In this document: positions 1-7,061 of the stretch, in pieces
How the letters are laid out: each line of letters begins with the position of its first letter
Position numbering within the stretch: the stretch's first letter is position 1
NCBI GenBank assembly: GCA_041477005.1
Contig: JBGOUJ010000136.1
Coordinates: 1 to 14,183, forward strand
Source of the DNA: JBGOUJ01 sp041477005
GTDB lineage: Bacteria; Acidobacteriota; Terriglobia; Bryobacterales; JACQDG01
Direction of reading: 5' to 3'
Length of the DNA: 14,183 nt
Position numbers and translations under genes: made by a program
The notes under the pieces: model-generated
Database searches by the model: none
Told to the model about the DNA's origin: nothing
The model's input: only the letters and a program-made list of their open reading frames with translations

Positions 1-264
1 CGGCAGGTGCTCGCAAATCCGGATGCCGGCAACGTTGGTCGGAATCGGCTGGAACTCGCCGCGATATTCGCGCGGCGCGTCGGGCTTCATGTCGAAGGTG
101 TCCTGATGGCCGCAGCCGCCGCTTTGCCACACCAGGATGCAGGAGATGTCCTTCCTGGCGCCGGCTCGCAGCACGCCGTCGAGCGTGATGCCCAGCGCCC
201 CGAGCGACCCGATCCTCAGGAAGTCCCGGCGACCGAACAACGATGTATGGTTGGTGACTCGCAT
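1..264 (-). CDS. DUF1501 domain-containing protein, N-terminal part (runs off left edge)
   Basis: The 88 N-terminal codons are present; the rest lies outside the window. The start is ATG at 264, with GAGG five bases upstream on the minus strand. The N-terminus carries a twin-arginine signal: GRRDFLRIG with R12-R13, followed by a hydrophobic stretch (residues about 19-32). The mature part begins with ILVWQSGGCGHQDTFD (about 43-58) and continues through KPDAPREYRGEFQPIPTNV and GIRICEHLP, the usual opening of DUF1501 proteins, which are normally 400-480 residues and belong to the alkaline phosphatase/sulfatase-like fold. The protein is probably folded in the cytoplasm and exported by Tat. It follows the DUF1549/DUF1553 gene, its habitual partner in planctomycetes and acidobacteria, and probably shares its transcript. 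No substrate is established for the family. Family assignment is firm; function is not. Confidence 0.9.
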   Translation of the reverse strand, partial: MRVTNHTSLFGRRDFLRIGSLGALGITLDGVLRAGARKDISCILVWQSGGCGHQDTFDMKPDAPREYRGEFQPIPTNVAGIRICEHLP

Positions 265-269
265 ACGCG

Positions 270-273
270 CCTC
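270..273 (-). promoter_or_regulatory. Ribosome binding site of the DUF1501 gene, formed by a repeat unit
   Basis: GAGG on the minus strand lies five bases before the ATG at 264. Three of its four bases belong to the first 14-base unit of the neighbouring repeat (CTCAGCAATCAGCC read on the plus strand), so the repeat appears to supply the translation signal. No better site is visible. Confidence 0.5.
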
Positions 274-459
274 AGCAATCAGCCCTCAGCAATCAGCCTT
301 CAGCAATCCCTGCTCCGCCTTCGGCCGCCGCGCGAAGGGATTTGCTGATGGCTGAGAGCTTCACTTCAGCTTTCGGCCCTCAGCAACCCTGCCCAGCCGG
401 CGGACAGACGCCGTGCGAAGGGCGCCTGCTGACGGCTGATAGCTGACGGCTGATAGCTT
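271..459. repeat. Cluster of 14-base direct repeats and palindromic units between DUF1549/1553 and DUF1501 genes
   Basis: The spacer between two co-oriented genes is almost wholly repeat-derived. CTCAGCAATCAGCC occurs at 271-284 and 285-298, with a partial third copy at 299-310. At the other end GCTGACGGCTGATA occurs at 428-441 and 442-455, and its reverse complement (TATCAGCCGTCAGC) resembles the left unit, so the two ends are inverted relative to each other. Inside are two diverged palindromic modules: about 300-355, where TCAGCAATCCC (300-310) pairs with GGGATTTGCTGA (337-348), and about 379-438, which also begins TCAGCAA and contains GCGAAGGG before TGCTGA. This resembles REP/BIME-type intergenic repeats. 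In the RNA it should fold strongly and might modulate expression of the downstream DUF1501 gene; that role is inference. Confidence 0.75.
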
Positions 460-476
460 CCCTCCTGCTCGCTCCT

Positions 477-2882
477 CTAGTGATTGTACAGGAACTCCTT
501 GGAGTTCAGCAGGGCCCAAAATAGGTCCTCCAGACCCCGGCGCGCGTCGCCGGCTCGGGCGATCGCCGTGGCCGCCAAGTCCCGCTCAGCCGCATCCGGG
601 GAGCGCGAGACCGTGCGCAGGTAAAGTTCCTCAACCAGGGCCGCCGGCGGCGTGGCCGCGGCCAGCCTCTTGGCGAGAATGCCGCGCGGGTCGCTGATCT
701 TGTTATGAATCGTGTCGCCGCTGATCAGATGAAGCGCCTGGTTTATCGTCGGCGTCTGCTTGCGCTCGCAGACCAACTGCCGCGAGGGTCGGTCGAACAC
801 TTCCAGGAAGTAAGATTCGATCTCCGGCTCGGGCAACTGCGCCGCGTGCGTGCCGGGATAGAGGGAGCGGAATTTCTCCGGCACGCCGGTGGCCTGGTCG
901 ATCGAGTCGAGCAACTGCTCGGCCGTCAGCCGGCGCGGATAGCAGCGCGAGTAGGCCATCGTGTCCTCGCGGTTGGCCCGATTGGGGGTCGACGAAAGCT
1001 GGTAGGCGCACGAGGCCGTGATGCGGCGGATCAACTGGTGCAGGTCGTAGCCGTGCTCGACGAAGTCCTTGGCCAGGGCATCGAGCATCGGGGCGTTGGT
1101 CGGCGGGTTGGTGGCGCGGAAGTCGTCCACCGGCTCGACCAGGCCCCGGCCCATGAAGTTCCGCCACATGCGGTTGACAATGGCCCGGGCGAAGTAGGGG
1201 TTCCGAGGCGAGGTAAGCCAGTCAGCCAGCAGCTCGCGGCGGTCGTCCCATTCACCCGGCTGCAGGACCGGTCCGTCGAGGGGCTTCGGAAGGTAGACCT
1301 TCTTGGTGTCAGGATGCTGGAACTGGCGCTTGAAATCGACGTAGAGGATCCGCTCGTTGTTGCGCGGGCCGGCGCCTTTGTAGCGAACCTGGGAAAAGAA
1401 GGCGGCCATGCCGTTGAAGTCGTCGCGGGTCCACTTCTCGAGCGGATGGTTGTGGCAGCGGGCGCAGTCGATGCTCACGCCCAGGAAAAGCTGGCTGGTG
1501 ACGGCCGCCAGATCCAGCTCTTTCTTCATCAGCGGGAAGTAGCTGGTGGCGGGGGCATCGAACATGTTCCCCGAAGAGGTCAGCAGCTTCCGCGCGAACT
1601 GGTCGTACGGCAGGTTGTCACGGAAGGCCTGGTAGAGCCAGCGGGTGAAGGTGTAGGGGCCCTTGTTGTAGAGCAACTGCTTGGTATTGCTGAGGTGATC
1701 GCCCCAGTAGAGCGCCCAGAAATCGGCATACTCGGGCCGTTCGAGCAGCGCATCCACCAGCTTGGCGCGCTTGCCGGGGTCCCGATCGGCCAGGAACCGG
1801 CGGGTTTCCTCGGCCGTGGGGGTGACGCCGATGATGTCCAGGCAGGCCCGGCGGAGGAACGTCGTGTCGTCGGCCGGCTCCGACGGCGGAATCTCCAGGC
1901 TCTTCAGCTTGGCGAAAACATATTCGTCAATGAAGTTGTTGGCGTGAAGCTCCGGCACCACCCGCTTCTCGATCACCACGCCCAGCTTGGCCGCGGCCAC
2001 GACGCCCGGGCCGCGCGCCACCACAGCCGTCTCGCCGCCGCGCAGCGCCGAGACCACGCCATCGGCGCCGACCGCCACAATGGAATCGTCGTTGGAGCTG
2101 AACTTCACCAGACGGGTGACGTCGCCCTCGGTGCCGTCGGAGTAGCGGGCGGTCACCAGCAGGCGCCGCCGGGCGTCCTTGCCGTGAAGGACGGCGTTTT
2201 CCGGAATCACGCGCAGCGCTACCAGGCGGCGTTCTTCACCGGGATTCCGCTTGGCGCCGGCCCGGATCCAATCGAGCAGCATGTTGTACTCAGTGGACCC
2301 TTGGCGCAGCACGGGGCCGCCGCCGTGGGACACCTGGAAGGTCGGCTTGAGCAAGAGCAGGCTCTTCTCCGGAGCGGTGAGGTCCAGCCGGCGGCCGTCG
2401 TGCTTGTGCACGATCATTTCGTAATCGTCATCCGGCTCGTAGCCGAACAGGGAGAGCTTGAAGCCGCTCTGACCGTTGAGGGCGCCGTGGCAACCGCCGC
2501 CGTTGCAGCCGATCTTGGTCAGCACCGGCAGCACGTCACCGGCGAAGCTGCGGGCGAGCGGCGCGCCGGCGCGCTCCACCAGCGCCGTGGTCGAAGCCTC
2601 GAGGCCGAGATATCGGATGCGAATCCGCGTTCCGCCGTTGGCCTCCGCCTCGATCACGCCGTGCTCATCGACGACGGCCACCGCACTCTTCTCCGAGGTG
2701 AAGCGCGCCTTTTCGGTGACGTCATCCTCGGCGCCGCCGGCGTAGCGGGCCACGACCACAAGGGGCTGGCGCGCTCCCTTGCCGAACAGCAGGGGATTCT
2801 GCGGCACGACCGAAAGCTGGACCGGGGTGTGGGGGGCGGCCGAGAGCAGGGCCGTCGTGAAGAGCAGAGGGACCAGCTTCAT
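477..2882 (-). CDS. DUF1549/DUF1553 secreted protein with two Ig-like domains and haem-type motifs
   Basis: This 801-residue protein starts with a Sec signal peptide (MKLVPLLFTTALLSAA). Order of parts: Big_2-like Ig fold (about 20-103); a cytochrome-like segment around 112-210 with CNGGGCHG (C126, C131, H132) followed by GFKLSLFGYEPDDD; a second Big_2-like fold (about 220-303); DUF1549 (about 315-500), with CARCHNHP near its end (C473, C476, H477); and DUF1553 (about 545-795), with ARAIVNRMWRNFMGRGLVEP and YQLSSTPNRANRED. CxxCH is the classical covalent haem c motif; the C-x4-CH variant is common in this family, but haem binding here is inferred. The start lies 3 bases after the stop of the PPC-domain gene, indicating translational coupling, and the DUF1501 gene follows. 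The trio is a recurrent exported module whose substrate is unknown. Domain calls are strong. Confidence 0.93.
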   Translation of the reverse strand: MKLVPLLFTTALLSAAPHTPVQLSVVPQNPLLFGKGARQPLVVVARYAGGAEDDVTEKARFTSEKSAVAVVDEHGVIEAEANGGTRIRIRYLGLEASTTALVERAGAPLARSFAGDVLPVLTKIGCNGGGCHGALNGQSGFKLSLFGYEPDDDYEMIVHKHDGRRLDLTAPEKSLLLLKPTFQVSHGGGPVLRQGSTEYNMLLDWIRAGAKRNPGEERRLVALRVIPENAVLHGKDARRRLLVTARYSDGTEGDVTRLVKFSSNDDSIVAVGADGVVSALRGGETAVVARGPGVVAAAKLGVVIEKRVVPELHANNFIDEYVFAKLKSLEIPPSEPADDTTFLRRACLDIIGVTPTAEETRRFLADRDPGKRAKLVDALLERPEYADFWALYWGDHLSNTKQLLYNKGPYTFTRWLYQAFRDNLPYDQFARKLLTSSGNMFDAPATSYFPLMKKELDLAAVTSQLFLGVSIDCARCHNHPLEKWTRDDFNGMAAFFSQVRYKGAGPRNNERILYVDFKRQFQHPDTKKVYLPKPLDGPVLQPGEWDDRRELLADWLTSPRNPYFARAIVNRMWRNFMGRGLVEPVDDFRATNPPTNAPMLDALAKDFVEHGYDLHQLIRRITASCAYQLSSTPNRANREDTMAYSRCYPRRLTAEQLLDSIDQATGVPEKFRSLYPGTHAAQLPEPEIESYFLEVFDRPSRQLVCERKQTPTINQALHLISGDTIHNKISDPRGILAKRLAAATPPAALVEELYLRTVSRSPDAAERDLAATAIARAGDARRGLEDLFWALLNSKEFLYNH

Positions 2883-2885
2883 CGA

Positions 2886-4883
2886 TCAGTTCACCAAAAC
2901 GGTGATTCGCGGCGCTTCCTGAACGCGTCCCTCGCCGTCGGAGCCGAGAATGGCCACTCGCGAGAAGCGGCCGGCGGCGGCGCCAGGGCCGGCGCGCAGT
3001 CGAATTGTAACACTTGGCGCTTCCGGGGCGGCCGTGACCGGCTCGGCGCTCACACCGGCCGGAAGATTCTCGAGCCGGAAGCGGATCTCGCCGTGGAAAT
3101 CCGGCGAGCGCTGAATCTCGACCGGGATCTCGGCCGAGCCAGCCCGCGTCAGGTTTACGTTGCTCGCCTCGACCTCCAGAGCAAACCCGGGCCTTTCGGC
3201 CACCGCGAGCGTTGCCTGGTCGACGCGGGCGAAGGTAGCGCCCTCGCCTCCGCCGCTTGAAATCCGCACCGAGTGCCAGGCCGGCTCGGCGGGCGGATCG
3301 GAGACGACGCGGATCTGCGACCAGGTCCCCGGCTTCGCATCGCCCACATGCAGCCGGATCTCGCCGTCGTTTTTCCCTGCCGGAATCTCCGCCGGCTCGG
3401 CCGTGACGCCGGCGGGAAGGCCGGTCACGCTGGCGCGGATCGTCGCGTCGAAGCCGTCCCGCCGGGCGGCCGTGACCTTGAGCGAGTCCGAGCCGCCGGG
3501 ATAGAGATAGGGTTGGTCGGTTGCCAGCAGCAGCTCGAAACCGGGATCGGGCGGGCGAACCAGGAGCTGATAGGGAAAATCTTCGCCCGTCACCTGCGAC
3601 AGGTTGCGCATCTCGATCTGGTATCGTCCCGCCTGGGGGAAAGTCTGAGAAATGCGGGAATCCTTGTTGAACTGGACGCCGGGGAAAGTGGCGTCGTCAT
3701 TGACGGCGATCTCCTTGCCTTTCTCGTCGCGGAGCCTGAGGACGGAATCGACCGGCGAGCCGAACCGCTGCGCCCGGACCTCGAAGACCAGCGACTGGCC
3801 TTGCTTCGCGTCGAAGAAAAACCGCTCCGGCCGGCGGTACCGCGCCACGCCGGTGATCGAGACCGGCGGCGTGATCTCTTCCCCGCCCTTGTGGACGGGC
3901 ATCGCATCGACCAGGAAGGTCACCGGGTCGGAGCGGCCGCCGCTCGTCAGCAGGGCAAGCTGGTGGGGACCTGGGCGGGCATCGGCCGGCACGCGGATCT
4001 TCACGCGCGCGCTCGAGCCGCGCATCTCGAACACTTCCCCGTCGAAGCCCGGAGCGTCGAACCAGAGCCGGGCTTTGCTGTCCGCTTTGCCGCTCACCAG
4101 ACCGGCGCCGTAGATCGTCGCTTCGGCCGCCGCTCCCGGCGGAAGGCTGAGCGGGGAGACGGTTTCGAGGTGCGGGGCCTTCCGTATATGCAATTGATAG
4201 GCAAAGTTCGGGTCCAGCCGCGCGTGGGTGGGCTGCACGACCGCGTAGTAAACGCCGGCCTTTGGGAAAGTGTACGTCAGGAAAGGATCCCAGATGAAAA
4301 AATCTTCGCAGTGGGCCAGCTTGCGCCCCTCGGAATCGAGCAGGATCAGGGCGGCGTCGAGGCCGTTGCCGTTGCGCGCGGCCCGCAGATCGAAGACCCA
4401 GGTTTCGTGCTGCTGGACGCGGAAGCGGAAGAAATCGAAGTCGCCGTCGGCGTTCAGGCGGGCGTTGAGGGTGACGGGAATCGGAACCTCCTCGGCTTGC
4501 TCGAACGAGTCATTCGGCTCGTGCTCCAGCCGGTGAGGTTGATCGCCGATGCGGAACAGCAGCAGGTTCGAGGGACCGCGCGGGCTGACCACGCGAAAAT
4601 AATGGGGGCCCAGCGGCGCCTCCGGGGCGACGTCGAACTCCAGATCGAGCCGGGTGTAGTCGGAACGAACGACGGTCCCGCGAACGGACGGGTCCAGAAA
4701 GACGACGGCCTGGGCGCGGTCCAGGTATTCGCCAAGCACTTCTACCCGGAGCTTCGTCCCCGGCTCGGTCCCTTGCGGGAAAACGCTCGACAGCGCCGGC
4801 AGGCGGTGATGGACGTCAGCGGCGGACGCGGTGAGCGCGGTGAGGGCGAAGGCGCTCAAAGCAAGCGAGGCGAGCCGTTTCAC
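2886..4883 (-). CDS. Exported PPC-domain (pre-peptidase C-terminal) protein
   Basis: Taking the GTG at 4883 as start gives 665 residues with a clean Sec signal peptide (MKRLASLALSAFALTALTASA, cleavage before ADVHH). An in-frame ATG at 4955 would add 24 residues unlike a signal peptide; the GTG is preferred although its AGGA (4886-4889) sits only two bases away. PPC-type beta domains appear at about 120-234 (HEPNDSFEQAEEVP, DFDFFRFRV, FPKAGVYYAVV) and 336-443 (VARYRRPERFFFDAKQGQ, FPQAGRYQIEMRNLS). An IPT/TIG-like stretch (TVSPLSLPPGAAAEATIYG) follows the first, and the C-terminal 200 residues look like further beta-sandwich repeats (LPAGVTAEPAEIPAG, LPAGVSAEPV). There is no protease or other catalytic domain. 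As first gene of the PPC / DUF1549-1553 / DUF1501 string it probably acts as a carbohydrate- or protein-binding partner outside the cytoplasm. Confidence 0.85.
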   Translation of the reverse strand: MKRLASLALSAFALTALTASAADVHHRLPALSSVFPQGTEPGTKLRVEVLGEYLDRAQAVVFLDPSVRGTVVRSDYTRLDLEFDVAPEAPLGPHYFRVVSPRGPSNLLLFRIGDQPHRLEHEPNDSFEQAEEVPIPVTLNARLNADGDFDFFRFRVQQHETWVFDLRAARNGNGLDAALILLDSEGRKLAHCEDFFIWDPFLTYTFPKAGVYYAVVQPTHARLDPNFAYQLHIRKAPHLETVSPLSLPPGAAAEATIYGAGLVSGKADSKARLWFDAPGFDGEVFEMRGSSARVKIRVPADARPGPHQLALLTSGGRSDPVTFLVDAMPVHKGGEEITPPVSITGVARYRRPERFFFDAKQGQSLVFEVRAQRFGSPVDSVLRLRDEKGKEIAVNDDATFPGVQFNKDSRISQTFPQAGRYQIEMRNLSQVTGEDFPYQLLVRPPDPGFELLLATDQPYLYPGGSDSLKVTAARRDGFDATIRASVTGLPAGVTAEPAEIPAGKNDGEIRLHVGDAKPGTWSQIRVVSDPPAEPAWHSVRISSGGGEGATFARVDQATLAVAERPGFALEVEASNVNLTRAGSAEIPVEIQRSPDFHGEIRFRLENLPAGVSAEPVTAAPEAPSVTIRLRAGPGAAAGRFSRVAILGSDGEGRVQEAPRITVLVN

Positions 4884-5084
4884 GTTCCTGATGATACTGT
4901 AACGGCGGCGGAAATGCTGCGTGTGGGAGCCGATTGGGTGCGCGACATAAGACATAAAAGTGAGAAGCCGCCCGAATGCGACTAAACGCGAGTGGAAACA
5001 ATGGCCGTATTCGCGTGCAGTCGCGTTCGTTCGCGGCCGAAGTCGATTGTTTCGCAGCTTCTTACGGTCGCGGAAGGGGGGTGG

Positions 5085-6929
5085 TCAGGCGGCGAGGAAG
5101 TCCACGATGGCCTCGGCGAATTCGCCCAGGCGGAGGCCGTCCACCGTGGCGGCCAGACCAAGAACGTGCCGGCGGCGGACTGGGGTGCGCGGCGCGGTTA
5201 TCTGAAACCGGACTCTTCCCTCGCTCCGCGCCGGGACTACGGCTCTGGCGATCGGCGGCGTCTCCCAGCCGGCGGGGACTCGCAATTCCAAGGCGACATC
5301 CTTGGGCCGCGGAGCATGGTTATAGACGCGGCCTTCGATGGCCACCCGGCCGCCGGGCAGGGCCTGCTGGCGATAGGGGTAGCAGCGGATCCACTCCGGA
5401 TCGAGACCGAAGTTCGCATCGTCCCACGGGAAGAGGCGCGTCATGAGCTTCTCGCGCTCGGCAAAAAGCTCGAGGGCGCGGCGGAGATAATCGGCCGAGA
5501 CCGGGACCGGGCCCCAGTGAGCGGCCACCAGCAGGTCGGGCTTCACGTCCAGCAGCAGCTTGAAACATTTCTCGTAGCCGGTGTCGCGGCCGAGGAAGCA
5601 GCGGTTCTGGCTGCAGTAGTCGTCGATGCCGAAATTGGCGAAGGAATCGCCGGTGAAAAACGCCCGGAAGCCGTCGCGCTCAACGAGCAGTCCGTCGTGG
5701 TAGATGGTCTGGCCCGGGAAGTAGTAGGCCGTCAGCTTAAAGCCCTTCCAGTCGATCGACTCGCCGTCCTCCATGGGCCGATCGACGCGGATCGATTCGG
5801 GAAACAGGCAGGGCATCTGGTAGGCGAGAGGGTTCTCGAGAATGTCGACCATGTGACGCTCGGCGTGGACCCGCGCGCCGAATTCCCGCTTGGCGGCGTT
5901 TACTTCGCTCGTGTGATCGTCGTGGTAATGGGTAATCCACAGGCCGTCGATCGATCGAAGCTCGCCGGAATCGAGCAGCTTGTGGAGCGTCTGGATCGCC
6001 GAGGGGTGGCCGCAATCGGAAAGGAACGCAGAGCCGTCATCGGCCACGATCGCTTTGGTGGTGGAAGCGATATGGCGGATCCACTTGGGGTACCCCGCCG
6101 CCGGCAGCGGCTGGAGCATCGGAGCGCGGCCGGCCGGGAAGATGCCGGGGAAGTAAATCCGCCAGGCGGCGAGCTGCAGATAATTGTCCATCGCCGCCCG
6201 GAGGTTGCTCTTCAACTCGGCCACGGCACGGGCGGGGTCGTCCATGACGGCGCCGTGCGAGGGAATCAGGAGATCGGGCTTGCGCTGGAGCACGCGATCG
6301 AGGCTGGCGGTCACTTCCTCGACCGCTCCGCCAAAGGCCCAGTAATCGCCGCGCATGCCGGGAAAGCGCTTCTGGAGGCTGTAGAACTCCCACAGCCGGC
6401 CTGCATCGCAGATCAGGTCGCCGGTGAAGGCGACCCGTTTCGCAGCCACATCGAGGATGTAGCTGAGGCTGCCATCGGTGTGGCCCGGTGTGGCGACTGC
6501 CTCGATCCGCAGCCCCTGCCACTCGAAGATATCGCCTCCTCGGAGGTCTCGTGTTACCGGGAGCGATTCGCGCCCGGTGAAGAGGTGGGGGCGAAAGTTG
6601 TAGCGATGATCGAGGATGGCGTCGGCGCGGTCCCAGAATTGTTCGGCGTCTTGAAAGAAGCGGCGCTCGGCCTCCGGCACGGCGACCTTGGCGCCTGCGA
6701 GCCGCCGCGCGCCGGACCATTGGTCCCGGTGATGGTGTGTGAAGAGAATCCAATCGACCGGGCCGCCGATGTTGCCTTCCCCGCAGTCGATCAGCAGCCG
6801 CTGGCCGTTGCGCTCGATCACGCCGACGTTGACCACGTCCGGAAACACGCGCAGGCCGGCGGGAAGCGACGCGGCGGGCGCCAGGGCCAAGCCGGCCAGA
6901 AACTCGCGGCGCGACAGAGATTCGTTCAC
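5085..6929 (-). CDS. Tat-exported protein with two tandem metallo-beta-lactamase-fold domains
   Basis: The 614-residue protein starts at GTG 6929, with AAGGAG ten bases upstream. A twin-arginine signal (SRREFLAGLALAP) precedes MBL domain 1 (about 28-235): THHHRDQ (H65, H67, D69, with Q70 where the family has His), TPGHTDG (H150), FTGD (D171) and PSHG (H225). MBL domain 2 (about 285-480) has an intact THYHDDH (H334, H336, D338, H339), but PGQ (Q407) where motif 3 usually has PGH, then TGDS (D428) and AAHWGP (H471). A C-terminal beta-sandwich of about 100 residues (GGRVAIEGRVYNHAPRPKDV onward) follows. MBL-fold hydrolases bind one or two metals; the substrate here is unknown. It overlaps a 24-codon ORF upstream and lies 201 bases before the PPC gene, so a shared transcript with that gene is uncertain. 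Fold call is firm; activity is not. Confidence 0.88.
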   Translation of the reverse strand: MNESLSRREFLAGLALAPAASLPAGLRVFPDVVNVGVIERNGQRLLIDCGEGNIGGPVDWILFTHHHRDQWSGARRLAGAKVAVPEAERRFFQDAEQFWDRADAILDHRYNFRPHLFTGRESLPVTRDLRGGDIFEWQGLRIEAVATPGHTDGSLSYILDVAAKRVAFTGDLICDAGRLWEFYSLQKRFPGMRGDYWAFGGAVEEVTASLDRVLQRKPDLLIPSHGAVMDDPARAVAELKSNLRAAMDNYLQLAAWRIYFPGIFPAGRAPMLQPLPAAGYPKWIRHIASTTKAIVADDGSAFLSDCGHPSAIQTLHKLLDSGELRSIDGLWITHYHDDHTSEVNAAKREFGARVHAERHMVDILENPLAYQMPCLFPESIRVDRPMEDGESIDWKGFKLTAYYFPGQTIYHDGLLVERDGFRAFFTGDSFANFGIDDYCSQNRCFLGRDTGYEKCFKLLLDVKPDLLVAAHWGPVPVSADYLRRALELFAEREKLMTRLFPWDDANFGLDPEWIRCYPYRQQALPGGRVAIEGRVYNHAPRPKDVALELRVPAGWETPPIARAVVPARSEGRVRFQITAPRTPVRRRHVLGLAATVDGLRLGEFAEAIVDFLAA

Positions 6930-7000
6930 AGCTTTTGAGCTCCTTGCGCTTCGTTCAGGCGGCGTATCTCCTTCAGCAGAAAATCAAAGTCCTTAAACAT
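6926..7000 (-). CDS. Possible 24-residue leader peptide coupled to the MBL gene
   Basis: A short frame starts at ATG 7000 and ends with TGA at 6928-6926. The stop overlaps the GTG start of the MBL gene (GTGA), the classic geometry of translational coupling. The product is MFKDFDFLLKEIRR followed by LNEAQGAQKL, charged and helical in character. AAGGAG (7019-7014) lies 13 bases upstream of this ATG, which is long, but 8 bases before a second ATG at 7005 whose frame yields only MPCLRTLIFC and stops. Either frame could be the translated leader. I recognise no family. It may be a real small protein, a regulatory leader, or chance. Confidence 0.35.
   Translation of the reverse strand: MFKDFDFLLKEIRRLNEAQGAQKL
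6940..6945 (-). promoter_or_regulatory. Ribosome binding site of the double-MBL gene
   Basis: AAGGAG on the minus strand, ten bases before the GTG at 6929. It lies inside the 24-codon ORF and supports the GTG as the true start, in agreement with the twin-arginine motif that follows directly. Confidence 0.6.
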
Positions 7001-7061
7001 GGCATGACGCTCGCTCCTTGATGACTCCAGTTCATTCTATTATGTGGGAGACTACGAACTT
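7001..7061. promoter_or_regulatory. Compact divergent control region between MBL and dehydratase genes
   Basis: Only about 60 bases separate the leader ORF from the dehydratase ATG, so both divergent promoters must lie here or reach into coding sequence. There is an AT-rich island, ATTCTATTATG (7034-7044). On the plus strand it offers TATTAT (7038-7043) as a -10-like box; on the minus strand the same bases read ATAATAGAAT, with TAGAAT as a -10-like box. I see no good -35 for either at normal spacing (TTGATG at 7018-7023 is only 14 bases from TATTAT). Promoter calls are therefore tentative; the compactness itself is directly seen. Confidence 0.35.

Noticed and set aside
705..3260. Open frame of 851 codons on the plus strand opposite the DUF1549/1553 gene
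   Set aside because: It is antisense to a gene with clear family motifs; the product is rich in Arg, Gly, Val and His with no recognisable domain, as expected for the complement of a high-GC gene.
3273..4985. Open frame of 570 codons on the plus strand opposite the PPC gene
   Set aside because: Shadow of a gene with a signal peptide and PPC motifs; no domain or plausible ribosome site.
4992..6938. Open frame of 648 codons on the plus strand opposite the MBL gene
   Set aside because: The opposite strand has two sets of MBL motifs and a Tat signal; this frame shows only compositionally biased sequence.
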